Assembly (NCBI GenBank): GCA_001599715.1
Contig: BCHU01000018.1
Coordinates: forward strand, 1 to 64,000
Direction: 5' to 3'
DNA length: 64,000 bases
DNA from: Phaeotremella fagi
Taxonomy: Eukaryota; Basidiomycota; Tremellomycetes; Tremellales; Phaeotremellaceae
Shown: one piece after another, positions 1-13,551 of the stretch
Numbering within the stretch: position 1 is the first letter of the stretch
Layout: each line of letters starts with the position of its first letter
Translations under genes and position numbers: made by a program
Notes under the pieces: model-generated
Told to the model about the DNA's origin: nothing
Seen by the model: the letters and a program-made list of their open reading frames with translations, nothing else
The model's database searches: none

Positions 1-25
1 CCTAACCCCCTAACCCCCTAACCCC
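1..25. repeat. Telomeric repeat (C-rich strand, CCCCCTAA units)
   Basis: The first 25 bases are three consecutive CCTAACCCC-type units, equivalent to TTAGGGGG read on the other strand. A terminal array of this kind marks a chromosome end. The five-G unit is the type known in Cryptococcus and other Tremellales. Only three units are present, probably because the assembly stops there. Unique sequence starts immediately afterwards. Confidence 0.95.
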
Positions 26-26
26 G

Positions 27-425
27 GCGATTCGAAGTCGCGATGACTCTTCCTCAACTTCAAGCAGAGAAGGGGTTAGAAGAAGACCTCAATCCAAAAC
101 TTCTCGATCCAAACCTGCCTCGAAGAAATCCAAATCAAACCACAACGAGATTGACACGACACATTTTGAATCGTTATCACCAACAGAACAAGTCGAATAT
201 ACAAGACTCAAATCTTTGATCAAGAATATTGACGACCCTCAAGATTATCAAAACGCTTATGATCAGAAATCTGATTGGAAAACCTTGTACGCTCTCTTTT
301 CGGACTTGGTCAAGAATTGTACAGAAGATCCAGAGATCTATGGTGATGCCGCTGCCACCATCAAGACGAATAAGACAAGAGCTTGGGCTTCGTATGGGAA
401 GATTTTAAAGAACGAAAGGAAGTAG
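27..425 (+). pseudogene. 5'-truncated ORF abutting the telomere
   Basis: A frame ending in a stop at 423-425 stays open back to the telomere junction, with no ATG in frame. It encodes about 130 residues. The first part is rich in Ser, Arg and Lys; the second is an acidic, probably helical segment containing EYTRLKSLIKNIDDP and ending KILKNERK. I do not recognise the family. The simplest reading is the C-terminal remnant of a longer gene whose 5' part was lost when the chromosome end was formed. An incomplete assembly could look the same. The 3' flank resembles the sequence after the gene at 9735-10323. Confidence 0.5.
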
Positions 426-754
426 ACGGTGGATTCTGATTTTGGACTTTTATTTGACTTTGATTAGGACTTTGGTTATTTCTTTTATTTTCTTTTCTAA
501 CTCGTTTTAAACTCTAACCATACAATAACCATTATAACCATTACTTCCTAACCATGACTTGACTGATATCCTGATTCGACCATTACTTATAACTTATGAC
601 TATGACTATGACTTATGATTTTTACTTATGACTTTCACTTCTGACATTTGATTTATGACTTATAACTATCATTTTTTTTATTTACTTTATAACCATGACT
701 TTGTATATGATTCAACATGTATTTCATCAGTTCAACGATACTAGATACATACTC
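426..754. other. Gene-free flank rich in TATGACTT-like motifs
   Basis: This is the interval between the truncated ORF and the stop of the beta-galactosidase gene. It is AT-rich, with CTAACC-like words near 500-555 and many TATGACT/TTATGACTT motifs at 590-700. Bases 436-725 align by eye with 10335-10720, described in the repeat entry there. No gene is seen. Confidence 0.6.
436..725. repeat. Diverged duplicated 3' flank, copy A
   Basis: It shares ordered words with copy B at 10335-10720: a GGACTTTGGTTATTTC block, TTTTCTAACTCGT, AAACTCTAACCA, CTGATTCGAC, runs of TATGACTT and TCAACATG-ATTT. Spacing differs, so the copies are old or evolve quickly. Both start just after a stop codon on the + strand. 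Confidence 0.7.
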
Positions 755-4044
<3,290 letters not shown>

Positions 4045-5895
4045 TTAAATCTCCTCTGCAGCTACAACCGTACCGTCCTCCTTGATCTTGACTTCACTGA
4101 CTTTGAGCGACGCTTTCACTGGATTAGGTTGGTCATACACCCAATTCATTTCTTCCAAAGTTCGCCCTTGAGATTCGACACCGAACATGTACCACATGAA
4201 ACCTTCAAACGTGTCCCAAGCGACAAAGATCCAAACGTAACGATAACCGATGTTGGCCAAACCGATGGGTCCAGCAAAAGTGTTGATGAAACCCATCATA
4301 CCGCTAACAACACCAGCGAGAGCTAGACCTTTGGCTCTGATTGTCGTTTCTAGAGCTTCAGTGGGGACGACCGCTTGGAGTGGGGTGTAACTGAACATGA
4401 ACACGAAACCGAACAGGAAGTAGGAAGCGAGAGCTCCACCGTAAATGTTCTGATTGGTGTTGCTGTTACCGATTGCAAGTTGAAGTCCAGCATTGATTGC
4501 CAATAGTCCAGCGCAAACTGGGGTCAGTTCAGAGCTATTTAAGACTTACTTAAAGTACCTATCACCAATATTTTACGTCTTGGCATGCGGTCCGTCAACG
4601 ACGCTCCGAGTAAAGCACCAGACGCAGCTACCACGTTGTACGCAAGATTGTAGGCGAGTTGCATTGATACAGTGGAAACACCAAGTTTTTGATAGATGAC
4701 CGTGTTGTAGTATGACAAACCGTTTCCAGAGAATTGACCTAACGTCAGGTTGGAAGAGTTGATGACTTACCAGAAATAGACATCATCATCACCTGGGCCA
4801 TTCTCCAACGACCGTTGTGGGTTAAAATAAGTGGTCGATCTAGGGTCAGCCTTGTCACAACCCGTACTCACAATCCCACCATCTCTTGTCAGCACCGTTT
4901 TGAGCGATGTGAGTTCTGAACTCTCCAATTTCAAGTTCAACCAGTTTAGAGTTTATGTCACCGTTGGCATGGTATTGAACCAAAAAGTTCAAAGCCTCCT
5001 CTTCCCGTCCATTCGCCATGAGCCAACGAGGAGATTCGGGGATGGTAAAGACAAAGGCGATAACGATGACACATGTGAAGGCTTGAAGGATAACAGGGAT
5101 ACGCCAGGACCAGTCACTCTGGATAAAGTTACATCCAAAGGTGACAGCAGCCGCAGGAATAGCTCCACCGTAGTAGCCGCAATTGTAGAGACCTACAGTC
5201 AGTCGAGTCAAAACCTCTACCCACCTGTGCATCTTCCACGCCAATGAGGAGGACTGATTTCCATGGTATATGACGGCGCAGCAATGGTCATGAAATGGAT
5301 ACCAAAACCTAGAACAAATCTTCCAACTGCAAACGACGCGATGGTGTTACCAGCAGCGGTAATGATCATTCCGATGATGATGCAAACAGCACCGCAGAAC
5401 ATTCCAGCACGACGTCCCCACTTGTCAGAGACGAACGCAGCGAATGGTGACCCAATGAGACTCCCTCTGAACGTCAGTGTTGTTGACATATTCACTTACA
5501 CAGAGTACATTGACGACATGATAGAAACCTTTGGTCCAGTGGTCCCAGATTGGAAGGTGGATTGGAAGAACTGCATAGACAACAAACCTAGAGTCAGTGA
5601 GTTCGTTGAATGACCCACCTGTGAACAAAGACCCATCGTAACCATTCGCACAAGAGCAACAGAAAGTGATAAAGATTGCAAAGTAAAGCTTCAATGTGGT
5701 CTTTGCAAAAGGTGGAACTTTGCTCTCTTGAACTGCTGCAAATAATTCCGCCTGTCGTCAGACGAGTCGTACGTAGCTACTCACATTGTAAACCTTTCTA
5801 GTTTGCAAACCTTCAAGTTTGATATCTTTGGTGTCATCCACCACCTCGGTGTGATCAAGATGGGGTTTGATTTCTAACTCGTTGACAGCTGACAT
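4045..5895 (-). CDS. MFS sugar porter, probable lactose/hexose permease (LAC12-like)
   Basis: A 12-helix sugar porter built from about eight exons separated by introns of 31-33 nt. The ATG at 5895 opens a hydrophilic tail (MSAVNELEIKPHLDHTEVVD). Family signatures include CSCANGYDGSLFTG at helix 1, SDKWGRRAGM between helices 2 and 3, GRFVLGFGIHF in helix 4, PESPRWLMANGREEEAL after helix 6, FSGNGLSYYNTVIYQKLG in helix 7 and a C-terminal GVESQGRTLEEMNWVYD (the usual PETKGxSLEE). Lac12 and related disaccharide/hexose porters share this layout. The transported sugar is inferred from the adjacent beta-galactosidase and could instead be another sugar. It shares a 247-bp divergent promoter with the regulator at 6143. 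Confidence 0.9.
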
Positions 5896-6142
5896 TTGGG
5901 GATGATTGGGGAATAGTTTTGTTCTTGCTCTTCTTCTTATACCTCTGCTCAACGGCCCCACGGTAAATTCAAGACTCCATGGGACTCCATTATGAGTGTT
6001 GAAGTGAAAAAGATTTAAACAACTCGCGGGCCATTTGATTTATTTGGTTTTTAATCGAATTAACCGGGTGGATCCGGACCGACGAGGTCACATCGACTTA
6101 AGAGATACAAAGCGGTTTATCGATGTACATATCCCGCGAGCA
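5896..6142. promoter_or_regulatory. Divergent promoter of sugar porter and zinc-cluster regulator
   Basis: This 247-bp interval separates two divergent start codons. Around 6065-6081 there are three CGG/CCG triplets: CGG at 6065-6067, CGG at 6075-6077 and CCG at 6079-6081. They form a CGG-N7-CGG direct repeat and a CGG-A-CCG inverted repeat, plausible sites for the neighbouring regulator. Confidence 0.45.
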
Positions 6143-8523
6143 ATGGCCAGCAACACCAGTTCCATCGATTATCGCTGCTTGACCTGTAGGACAAGACGGG
6201 TAGGTGTTCTACTTTACCGCGACTGACTTTAGGTCAAATGCGACGGCCAAAAGCCTCATTGCGCTCGCTGCATCAAAGCTGGTATGGAATGTATCCAAGC
6301 GGAAGATTTGGGCGTAACTGCGAGTGGTTTCACCGATCGAGCACGTCTGGCTTGTTTACAGTGTAGGACAAGGAAGGTGGGTAGGGTAAGGTCATGGCTG
6401 ACGACAGATACGATGTTCAGGAGCGGAATCCGCTACTGAAGGTACGATCTGTTCACGATGCGAACGACTTGGTTTGGGTTGTGTTTGGTCGAATGAACGA
6501 CGATATTCAAGAAGGAGGACGCAGACATTGGAGAGGGATGAAACCGATTTGACTGTGAAAAGGGTAGAGTCTCCATGGGATGAATTGCTGGCGAATCGAT
6601 TTGAATTGATTCACCATGTTAGAAATTACTTTTCGACGGTTCATCGTGGGTCAGAAACTATACTCAGCTAATTGTAGATGTCGGCTTCCTGACTTTTATT
6701 CACGAACCGACGTTTCTCAAGTTGATCGATTTGCAGAAAGCCCCAAGGGAGCTGACGATAATGATGGTAGTTTGTTCGTTGCAGTGGGTCTAGACGTCAA
6801 TTCCACTGATGACAGTTTTGCGAGTGACCACACCCCAGCAACAGCAAAGAAAGCCGCAGACCTCTACACCCAGGTTCATGCTGTGATCCAGTCCAACGTT
6901 TTTAAGCGATTTGGTTGCATCGAACTTATGGTATGTCGCAAAGAGACACCGCTGACACCAGACCCTCATGCTTGCTAGATCATACGAAGGAGCTAAAGGC
7001 AACTTTATAGCTTCTTGGACCATGGGAGGGTTAGCCGTGAGGTATGTTCACCATCAACATTTGCTAACCCCAGGATGATGCAATTCCTCTCCCTCCACAC
7101 CTTCGATTATACCTATAAAACAACGTCCATGCCTAGGATCAGTCCTTTGCTCAAACCTGAAGCTTTACGTCGATTAGCTTGGGCAGTGTTTTATCTTGAC
7201 ACCATGGCAGACGCTGGACAGCATGGATCTCATATGTTGAGCGAGACTTCTTTCAGGATACAGCTTCCATGCGACGAAGCGACTTTTGTCCGTGGTGATG
7301 AGGTATTGACTCCTGGGTTACATTCGGACGACAATTCTTCCAAAATCGGTATCTCTGGACATTTGGTTAGAACTGCTGCGATGAGGAGAAGGGTTTTACA
7401 TTTCAACACCATGATTCCACAGTCACTCGATTCGACAATGAAGATGATGGATGATCTTGGTCGATACGAACAGAGTTTAAAGAGAGTTGTCTCTGGGATC
7501 TCTGCCGATTTGACTTATACCGAACACAACGTTTTCATTCACGCTCAACGACTTCCGGCGTTCTTCTTCCTCCATCTACTCCGTCACAATTGTTTCCTGA
7601 TGTTAGCTGAGGCAAGGTTACACGTTTGTTCTCGTGATCCGACATTGAAGGACGCTGCGAGATCTGCTCTGAGGGAACGGCTACGACACGCCCTCCCTGT
7701 TAGCCGAATCGTGGCAGATATAATGAGACTTGGAGTGTTTTGTGGGCCAGCAGCGGGTGTTCAGGCTTATACGTCTTTGGAAAGTGGGTCGAGGTGTGAT
7801 AAAGCTGACTGTAGTTCTTCTCTTTGACCCACCTCAGCTTTCGCAAACGGATCCAACGATAAATCCCAAAAGCGACCAATACGTACGTGGGATTAAGAGT
7901 TTGTTTGACTATATCCGTCACCAAAGCCGGGTGGACGAGGGAAACAGGTTACTGGTGGGTTTGCGGTATTTTAGCGCTAACGACAGCACATTGAAGCTTG
8001 TGGTCGAATGATTCAATGTGGCTTCAAGTCCGAGTTGACCTCTAAGGATTTAGAGATTTTTGAAAAGTGCGTTCGTTGAATTTCCCCGCTAACAACCAGG
8101 GAACACCCAACCCCTGCCCAAACTGCTGACACCGCTGACGACGACGAATTCGGTGAATTCGACTTCCGAGCCTTCCCCTTCCATCACCGTGCTGTGGGAA
8201 GAACAGGTTATACTCTCCTCGATCCCGCTTTCAGCAGTGGCCTCTCGTCAAGAGCTCAATCTGTGGAAAGAGACGCAATCGACGCTAGTGCTGTTGCTCC
8301 AATGGACGTGTCACCGTTGGACAACTATTATCTGATGCCAGAGAACATTGGTATCGATACCGAGCCCATCTCTAGTTCAACACTGGATGTTAATTTTGGT
8401 TACACGTATGAACAACCTGTCCCCGACACTGGACTCACAGACGACTGGTCCAAATGGTGGGAGATGATTGGGCACAACGGGTCTTTGGAGTTGGATCCGT
8501 TGAGTTGGATGAGGGCGAGTTAG
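6143..8523 (+). CDS. Transcription factor with two tandem Zn2Cys6 clusters and fungal middle homology region
   Basis: A multi-exon regulator of roughly 650 aa. The first cluster uses Cys12, 15, 22, 29, 32 and 39 (CX2CX6CX6CX2CX6C). The second uses Cys60, 63, 70, 82, 85 and 92 (CX2CX6CX11CX2CX6C). Each is interrupted by a tiny intron (6200-6232 and 6377-6407) just before its third cysteine. Downstream exons give YFSTVHHVGFLTFIHEPTFL, LHFASDHTPATAKKAADLYT and a long helical segment with LRRLAWAVFYLDTMAD, typical of the fungal-specific TF domain. The C-terminus is acidic and ends LDPLSWMRAS. Its position, divergent from a sugar porter next to a beta-galactosidase, suggests it controls the cluster. 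The start ATG precedes the first cluster by 12 codons; the frame is open further upstream without another ATG. Confidence 0.88.
6170..6473 (+). other. Tandem Zn2Cys6 DNA-binding domains with matching intron positions
   Basis: This segment encodes CLTCRTRR|VKC and CLQCRTRK|IRC, where the bar is the splice site. Two complete clusters are separated by a 20-residue linker. The near-identical core and equivalent intron position point to an internal duplication. Confidence 0.85.
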
Positions 8524-8606
8524 TGTCATCAGGGCGGCAAAAGACTTGACTTGGTCTTCACAGAGAGGTTTATGAGAGAGACGATCTAGAGAGATCAAAC
8601 GATACA

Positions 8607-9403
8607 TCATTCGCATCTATGCACCATGGCCCACCAAGTGGTCTCCACACCTTCTGGAGTGGTGAGCGTGTCCACAGCAACCTCCTTGAATCCCCATCTC
8701 TTGTAGATATTAACCTAACGTCAGTCTACCCTCTTTCCCACTTACATTCACAATCTCCTGCGTCACAAGCGTCACCGTCGCACCTTCCTTCCTGCCCAAG
8801 TCCGTCAAATATTTCATAGCAGCTTTTCCAAATCCCTTCCCTTAGGCTGACGGAGAGGTTCCCAGTATTCTAATGTAATAGCTTTTATCAAAATCTTCTC
8901 CAAAGGAATCGCTTAAAAACTTGGTATAAAAGGGACGTTGCTGTGATAAGTGATGGACGTAATCAACGTACCACTTGTTTCAACCATTCTTCTCGTTCAC
9001 CAGACAGTTTCTCGTTGTACGACTTGAGATCTTGGTCACCACCCAACATCCTTCCATCAGCACGGTCTAATCCCCACTCACGTTGTTTTCGGTGCCCCCG
9101 GTCGTTTCACTGACATTACTAAATAAATTTCCTCATCTTCCTCCCCAATCAACAGAATACTGGTAGCTGGATCTAGTGCTGAAGTTACTGCAAATCGACA
9201 GAAGGCTGATTGAGCTAAAAGCGAGTTATCGCATAGCATTCCAATCACAGTATCTAGAGTTAGTTCAAACAACGACCTGTCGTACTTCCTGTGAACGCTT
9301 CGTTGAGGACTTTGGTAGCTCGAGTGATAGTTTCTACTATCAGATGGATCGTGTCAGTGAACATACCATTGCTAGCACTGGTAACCTCTCGTAGCACAAC
9401 CAT
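8607..9403 (-). pseudogene. GNAT-family N-acetyltransferase with in-frame stop in the acetyl-CoA motif
   Basis: ATG at 9403, stop at 8607-8609, with about five short introns. Recognisable parts are REVTSAS, RATKVLNEAFTG, SILLIGEEDEEIYLVM, YYIRILGTSPSA, GKGFGKAAMKYL and a C-terminal NIYKRWGFKEVAVDTL, the order of beta-strands and motifs in GNAT enzymes. TAA at 8842-8844 falls between TSPSA and GKGFGK, exactly where the first Gln/Arg of the Q/R-x-x-G-x-G acetyl-CoA loop belongs; CAA to TAA would explain it. No plausible intron removes it. Everything after the stop stays in frame, so this is a recent nonsense mutation, a sequencing error or a readthrough case. The substrate is unknown. Confidence 0.75.
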
Positions 9404-9734
9404 GGTAGATGATAGATACATATATAGGATCTCAACACCCCTACTCTTGATATACTGTATCTAAAGACGACCATCAGATCAAGACTTGGTCAAAGCATAC
9501 GTAAACAAGACATAATGCCACGTCATTAGCTGATCTCTGGTAAATTTACTAAAAGCGGTAATTCTTAACTCGGTTGACTGTACCGGTTGACTGGATTGCT
9601 GTTGTTTCTTACATTCTTACCATTCTTACTTTTCTATTATTCTTACCATTACTTTCTTACTACTCTTACTACTCACATCCAGTCAACCCGACTCACCACA
9701 CCATCTCTATCACCTCACCCACAACCTCCCCACA

Positions 9735-10323
9735 ATGGCCGACCTCACTCAACAAACTTCTTCAACTTCAAAAACGATCCTTCCTCCTCCCATTCATCCT
9801 ACTCCCCCTCGTCCTGTTCCTATCAAGAACCTCTACCCGCCGGGGGAGATTCAGCCTCCTGGGAAAGATACCAAGTTCATCTACTTCCCCACTTACCCAG
9901 ACCGCCCTCTTCACCGAGTCAAGTACAATCCCGCATTCTGTTTGGATCCACCCTTCATGGAACGACCAGTTGTGAGTAATTGTCCATAACACTCTAACAT
10001 TCTAGCTACACTACAATTACGGGCAGGAGGAGGAGCTAGAGGAGGAGCTATTGGAAGAGAACTCTGGTCATGCTGGACGTTCGAGTGTTATGGTTTCATC
10101 CAACCCAACCCCATCAGCAGCAACAACCTCATCCACCTCAACCACCCATCAAAGTGAGTACTGAATGGGACAAGGCTAATTCATAGATGACACGGACAAC
10201 CTTGCTTATAATCTGAACACCCTTGAAATCACCAAACCTGATAGTGACAGAGTAGGTTTGAGGATGAGCATTGCTAATTTCAAGACCGTTACCAAAGGTT
10301 CAATCCTGAACACCAACATTTAG
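9735..10323 (+). CDS. Hypothetical protein, three exons
   Basis: Proposed exons are 9735-9971, 10006-10149 and about 10183-10323, giving about 174 aa. Both introns are 33-34 nt with GTGAGT donors and standard AG acceptors, and the frame is maintained to a TAG at 10321-10323. The protein starts MADLTQQTSSTSKTILPPP, is proline-rich early, has an EEELEEELLEE stretch in the middle and ends GSILNTNI. No domain is recognised and there is no signal peptide. A different frame upstream contains hydrophobic runs but has no ATG. Splicing is plausible, function unknown. The sequence after the stop is the duplicated flank also found at 436-725. Confidence 0.5.
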
Positions 10324-10334
10324 AAGATCGGTCG

Positions 10335-10720
10335 AATCTGATTTTTCGTGGACTTTGGTTATTTCGGTTGATTTTCTTTTTCTAACTCGTCTTATAAACT
10401 CTAACCACTACAATTCTAACCACGACAATCCTAACCGCCACAATCCTAACCATTAACATTGGCTGATAATTCTGATTCGACTACGACTATCACTTCTGAC
10501 TATCAGTTTATGACTTTATTCCTTTATGGCTCATGACTTTTTACTTTTTACGTTTTTACTTTATGGCTTATGACTATCACTTTATGACTTTATCCCGTTA
10601 TGACTTTTTGATATTTACTCAACATGCATTTGGTTCAATTTCAAACGGGGTAACACATGACTTGACTTCAATACATGTTATGATGACTGTTATGATGACT
10701 GTTATTACATACATAGGATT
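10335..10720. repeat. Diverged duplicated 3' flank, copy B
   Basis: It matches copy A at 436-725 in ordered blocks: GGACTTTGGTTATTTC, TTTCTAACTCGT, AAACTCTAACCA, CTGATTCGAC, repeated TTATGACT, then TCAACATGCATTT. It fills most of the 411-bp gap between the unknown gene and the stop of the arrestin gene. No other feature is seen there. Confidence 0.7.
10401..10460. repeat. 15-bp tandem repeat with CTAACC core, four units
   Basis: Units 10401-10415, 10416-10430, 10431-10445 and 10446-10460 follow the form CTAACCnnnACAATY, the last one diverged. The CTAACC core matches the telomere repeat start. It lies inside the duplicated flank; copy A has a more degenerate version around 515-555. Confidence 0.8.
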
Positions 10721-10734
10721 TGACCCACTTCCCA

Positions 10735-12434
10735 CTACGTCACCCAGCTCTCCTTGGTCCTCTTGATCGCCTCCGCTTCCAAAGCTTCGTTGATAGCAGC
10801 ATCTTGTGTAGCTTCATACGCCCGTACACGAGCTTCAATCTCTTCTATCGATAGAGCGCAAGCACAAACAGCCCACGGTCTGTCTGGTCTATGTGAAGGG
10901 AGGTTTGGTTCCTCGGGATGTTCATCTGTGGTTAGGACAGTCCAATGAGACACTTACAATCCGGTAAACTAACGGTGTTGGGGACGATGCAACACTGTTG
11001 TCAGCGAGAACATATGCAGACTTACACTTGGGAGCATCACTTTACGTGTCCATTTCATGGCTCTCAGTTCTCCAGGTCCACCATGCCTCAACGGAACTCC
11101 GATGGCTGTTGTGCCATGGACTGAGAAGAAGATGATTGTTTCTAAAGTGTGGGAGGCGTGGATAGGGGTGATCACACTGAGGTCAGCAGTAAGTGTAGAG
11201 TTGACCCACCCCTTGAGCGTCGACGGTCTAGCCACAGAGTCGTCGATTAACACCCTCCCAGCAAGTTCTAATATCAACACCCCGTCGTCTGTACCTCCTG
11301 CAGCCATACCTCTCCATAGTGCCGGTGTAGATACTCCCGGATGTGTTTCTTGAGCAGCCAGTCGAGGTCCCTTTTCTAACAGGTCCAATCTTCTTTCGTA
11401 CAGAATGGGTTTGGGTATCGTGTCTCTGGGTGGTGTTACCGTGTGCAGTTGACGGAGAGAAGAACGAAATGCGAATATCGTCAGTGCCGGTGTGAGATCT
11501 GTCAATGCGAGTACAGCTTTCATGTGGGAGCTTATTGTCCACTGAGGTTAGCGGGGTTATGACACTCACTCACGACATCGGACGAGATCCTAATATCATA
11601 AGCACCAAGATCGGGTATGGACCCAGAGGTACGTTCGTCCAAGACGTTGATTCCTCCTGAGGGATTGGGGTTATGAATCAATCGCATAGTTTCGTAGACC
11701 GTGTGTGTCCCCTGAAGCCAGTCGTCTGGTGGTTTTTCAGTGTAATGAGGTGGTTGGGGTATGGCGACTTCTTCAGGTTTCGAGAGGGAAAGGAATGATT
11801 TGGCTTTGGAAAAGAGACCTGGAGGAGATGGTGATCTGGATTGGGGGGTCTCAACTATATCTAATCCTTCAACATCAGCGTAAAGAGTGTTTGAGATGTA
11901 TCCTATTGGGCACCAATCGCGTACGGCCAGAGTTGAGGGAAGGAGCAGGGTGAAATCGAATCTATCATCAGTAAAGTTTGCAATCTGACTTACATTAGCG
12001 GCTCCTGTGTCAACACCCCTTCATCATCAAACAAGACCGTCTCCCTTTGAAAGATAACATCACATTCGTCAACTCTGGTCGGGCTCGACGTGATCGTGGA
12101 ACTTGCTTTGAAGCCAAGGGTGATTTTTCGAAATTTAACGGGAGATTCACCTAAAGTCAGCTCATTCTTTCCAATTGAGACTACCTTCAGGAAGCGACAC
12201 GATCAACTTTCCAGAAACAGGATGTTCGTATTCCACCTCTACATGTTGTAAATCGGCATGAGTTTTTGCATCCTCTGGTGCGTTCATAAACACAATTCCG
12301 AAAGACGGGACATCGAGATGAAGGATGGGTTTGACTTTTGCTGTTTCCGGATGGGTGGTCCATGGATGCCATTGAACTTCACGACCGTATCGACGTTGCT
12401 TCTGTTCTTTACAGATGGTGGAGAGGTTTGACAT
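10735..12434 (-). CDS. Arrestin-like protein with PPxY motif
   Basis: The ATG at 12434 opens MSNLSTICKEQKQRRYGREV; the stop is at 10735 after IKRTKESWVT. About six exons are separated by introns of roughly 31-40 nt. The N-terminal half has an arrestin-fold pattern: VEVEYEHPVSGKLIVSLPEG, then FRKITLGFKASSTI, DVIFQRETVLFDDEG and FDFTLLLPSTLAVRDW. A PPHY at IPQPPHYTEKPPDDW is a PPxY motif, which in arrestin-related trafficking adaptors recruits the Rsp5 ubiquitin ligase to plasma-membrane transporters. The C-terminal segment is helical and charged (ALSIEEIEARVRAYEATQD). An Ldb19-type adaptor is the best guess; the family is likely, the cargo unknown. It shares a 157-bp divergent promoter with the MaoC gene. 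Confidence 0.65.
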
Positions 12435-12591
12435 GGTGTCATAACAAGTGATAAGTAGAATGACAAGTGATGACTAAATTTGAACATTGTCATCAACACG
12501 TGTAACGTTAACCGAAGGTGATTCAAGACCGTCTCAAGGTGGAAGTGCAAGTCATAAACTAGCATCCATCTACTCGTGCATCACCACCACC

Positions 12592-13551
12592 ATGCTCAGT
12601 CTCGTCTTCATCACGGTATCCACCGTAACATGGTACCTCAGCGACCCCGTTATCGCTCTCAGCCCTTTACTCTTAAGCTCCAATCACTCCGATTTAACCT
12701 TTCCCAACACTGAACTTGGTGGGGCCAAATTTTGGCTTTTATTCTGCTATCTCATTGGGAGTAGTGTTTTACGACGACTGGGTCTGGGTGGTGGTAAAAG
12801 CACTGACGAAGTGTCGATTACCATGCCGTTCAAACGTACCCAGCAGGAACAAGACCTTTACACCAAGGCTATATCCACAACTCCAATCTCCAAACTCCAC
12901 ACTCATTTACTCTTCTCGGCCATCACAGAACCAGCTCTACTACTTCTTCTAGGCAAACGAACCTGCCCCATCGATCCCGTGGGCTCAGTCAACGTTCGCA
13001 ACCGCTTTGAAGTAATGGATGTCGACAAATGCAACGATCTCAATTTGAAAGCTACCATCTCAGCCCGTCTCGATCCCAAACAACGAAACAAGGTTAAGAG
13101 GGGATGGGAATATAGTGCTATAATAGAGATCATCGACACAGACGTAATCTATCGACAAACTGTGGTGTTTTTAGTCTTCCAAAAACATCCCAACCCCCCA
13201 CCGACGTCGTCATTGTCCCAACCAGAGTTGAACAACACCCTTGGTCGAATCCAGTTCACGCTCAACGAACCACGTAAATGGGCTCAACTTTGTCACGATT
13301 ACAACCCAATTCATATTTCCACAATAGCAGCTAAGCTCTTCGGTTTCTCAGGTCGTATTGCCCACGGCAATCACGTCGTTGCAAAGGCGATTGAATTGAT
13401 TCCAACCAAAAGTGATGTCACCTGGATGGAAGTAGAATTCGTACGTCCAGTTCTGGTACCAACGACGCTGGACGTTTACAACGTGGGAGAGCTCGAGGTT
13501 AGTATCCATCGTGGGGAGAAGAAGCATGTGGGGGTTAGGTATGGAAATTAG
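12592..13551 (+). CDS. MaoC-like / hotdog-fold dehydratase domain protein
   Basis: A single exon of 319 aa from the ATG at 12592; the upstream open frame lacks an ATG. The N-terminus has hydrophobic segments (MLSLVFITVSTVTWYLSD; FWLLFCYLIGSSVLRRLG) that could anchor it in a membrane. Two hotdog-like regions follow. The second contains CHDYNPIHISTIAAKLFGFS and GRIAHGNHVV, the hydratase-2/MaoC signature D-x-NPIH-x(n)-A-x-x-x-GF-x-x-x-IAHG. Similar fungal proteins are annotated as acyl dehydratases of fatty-acid metabolism. The exact substrate and compartment cannot be told. Confidence 0.8.
   Translation: MLSLVFITVSTVTWYLSDPVIALSPLLLSSNHSDLTFPNTELGGAKFWLLFCYLIGSSVLRRLGLGGGKSTDEVSITMPFKRTQQEQDLYTKAISTTPISKLHTHLLFSAITEPALLLLLGKRTCPIDPVGSVNVRNRFEVMDVDKCNDLNLKATISARLDPKQRNKVKRGWEYSAIIEIIDTDVIYRQTVVFLVFQKHPNPPPTSSLSQPELNNTLGRIQFTLNEPRKWAQLCHDYNPIHISTIAAKLFGFSGRIAHGNHVVAKAIELIPTKSDVTWMEVEFVRPVLVPTTLDVYNVGELEVSIHRGEKKHVGVRYGN

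Noticed and set aside
9574..9979. Overlapping open frames with hydrophobic or Ser/Pro-rich translation upstream of the unknown gene
   Set aside because: They lack a usable ATG with a continuing spliced frame; the 9735 frame carries through two good introns to a stop.
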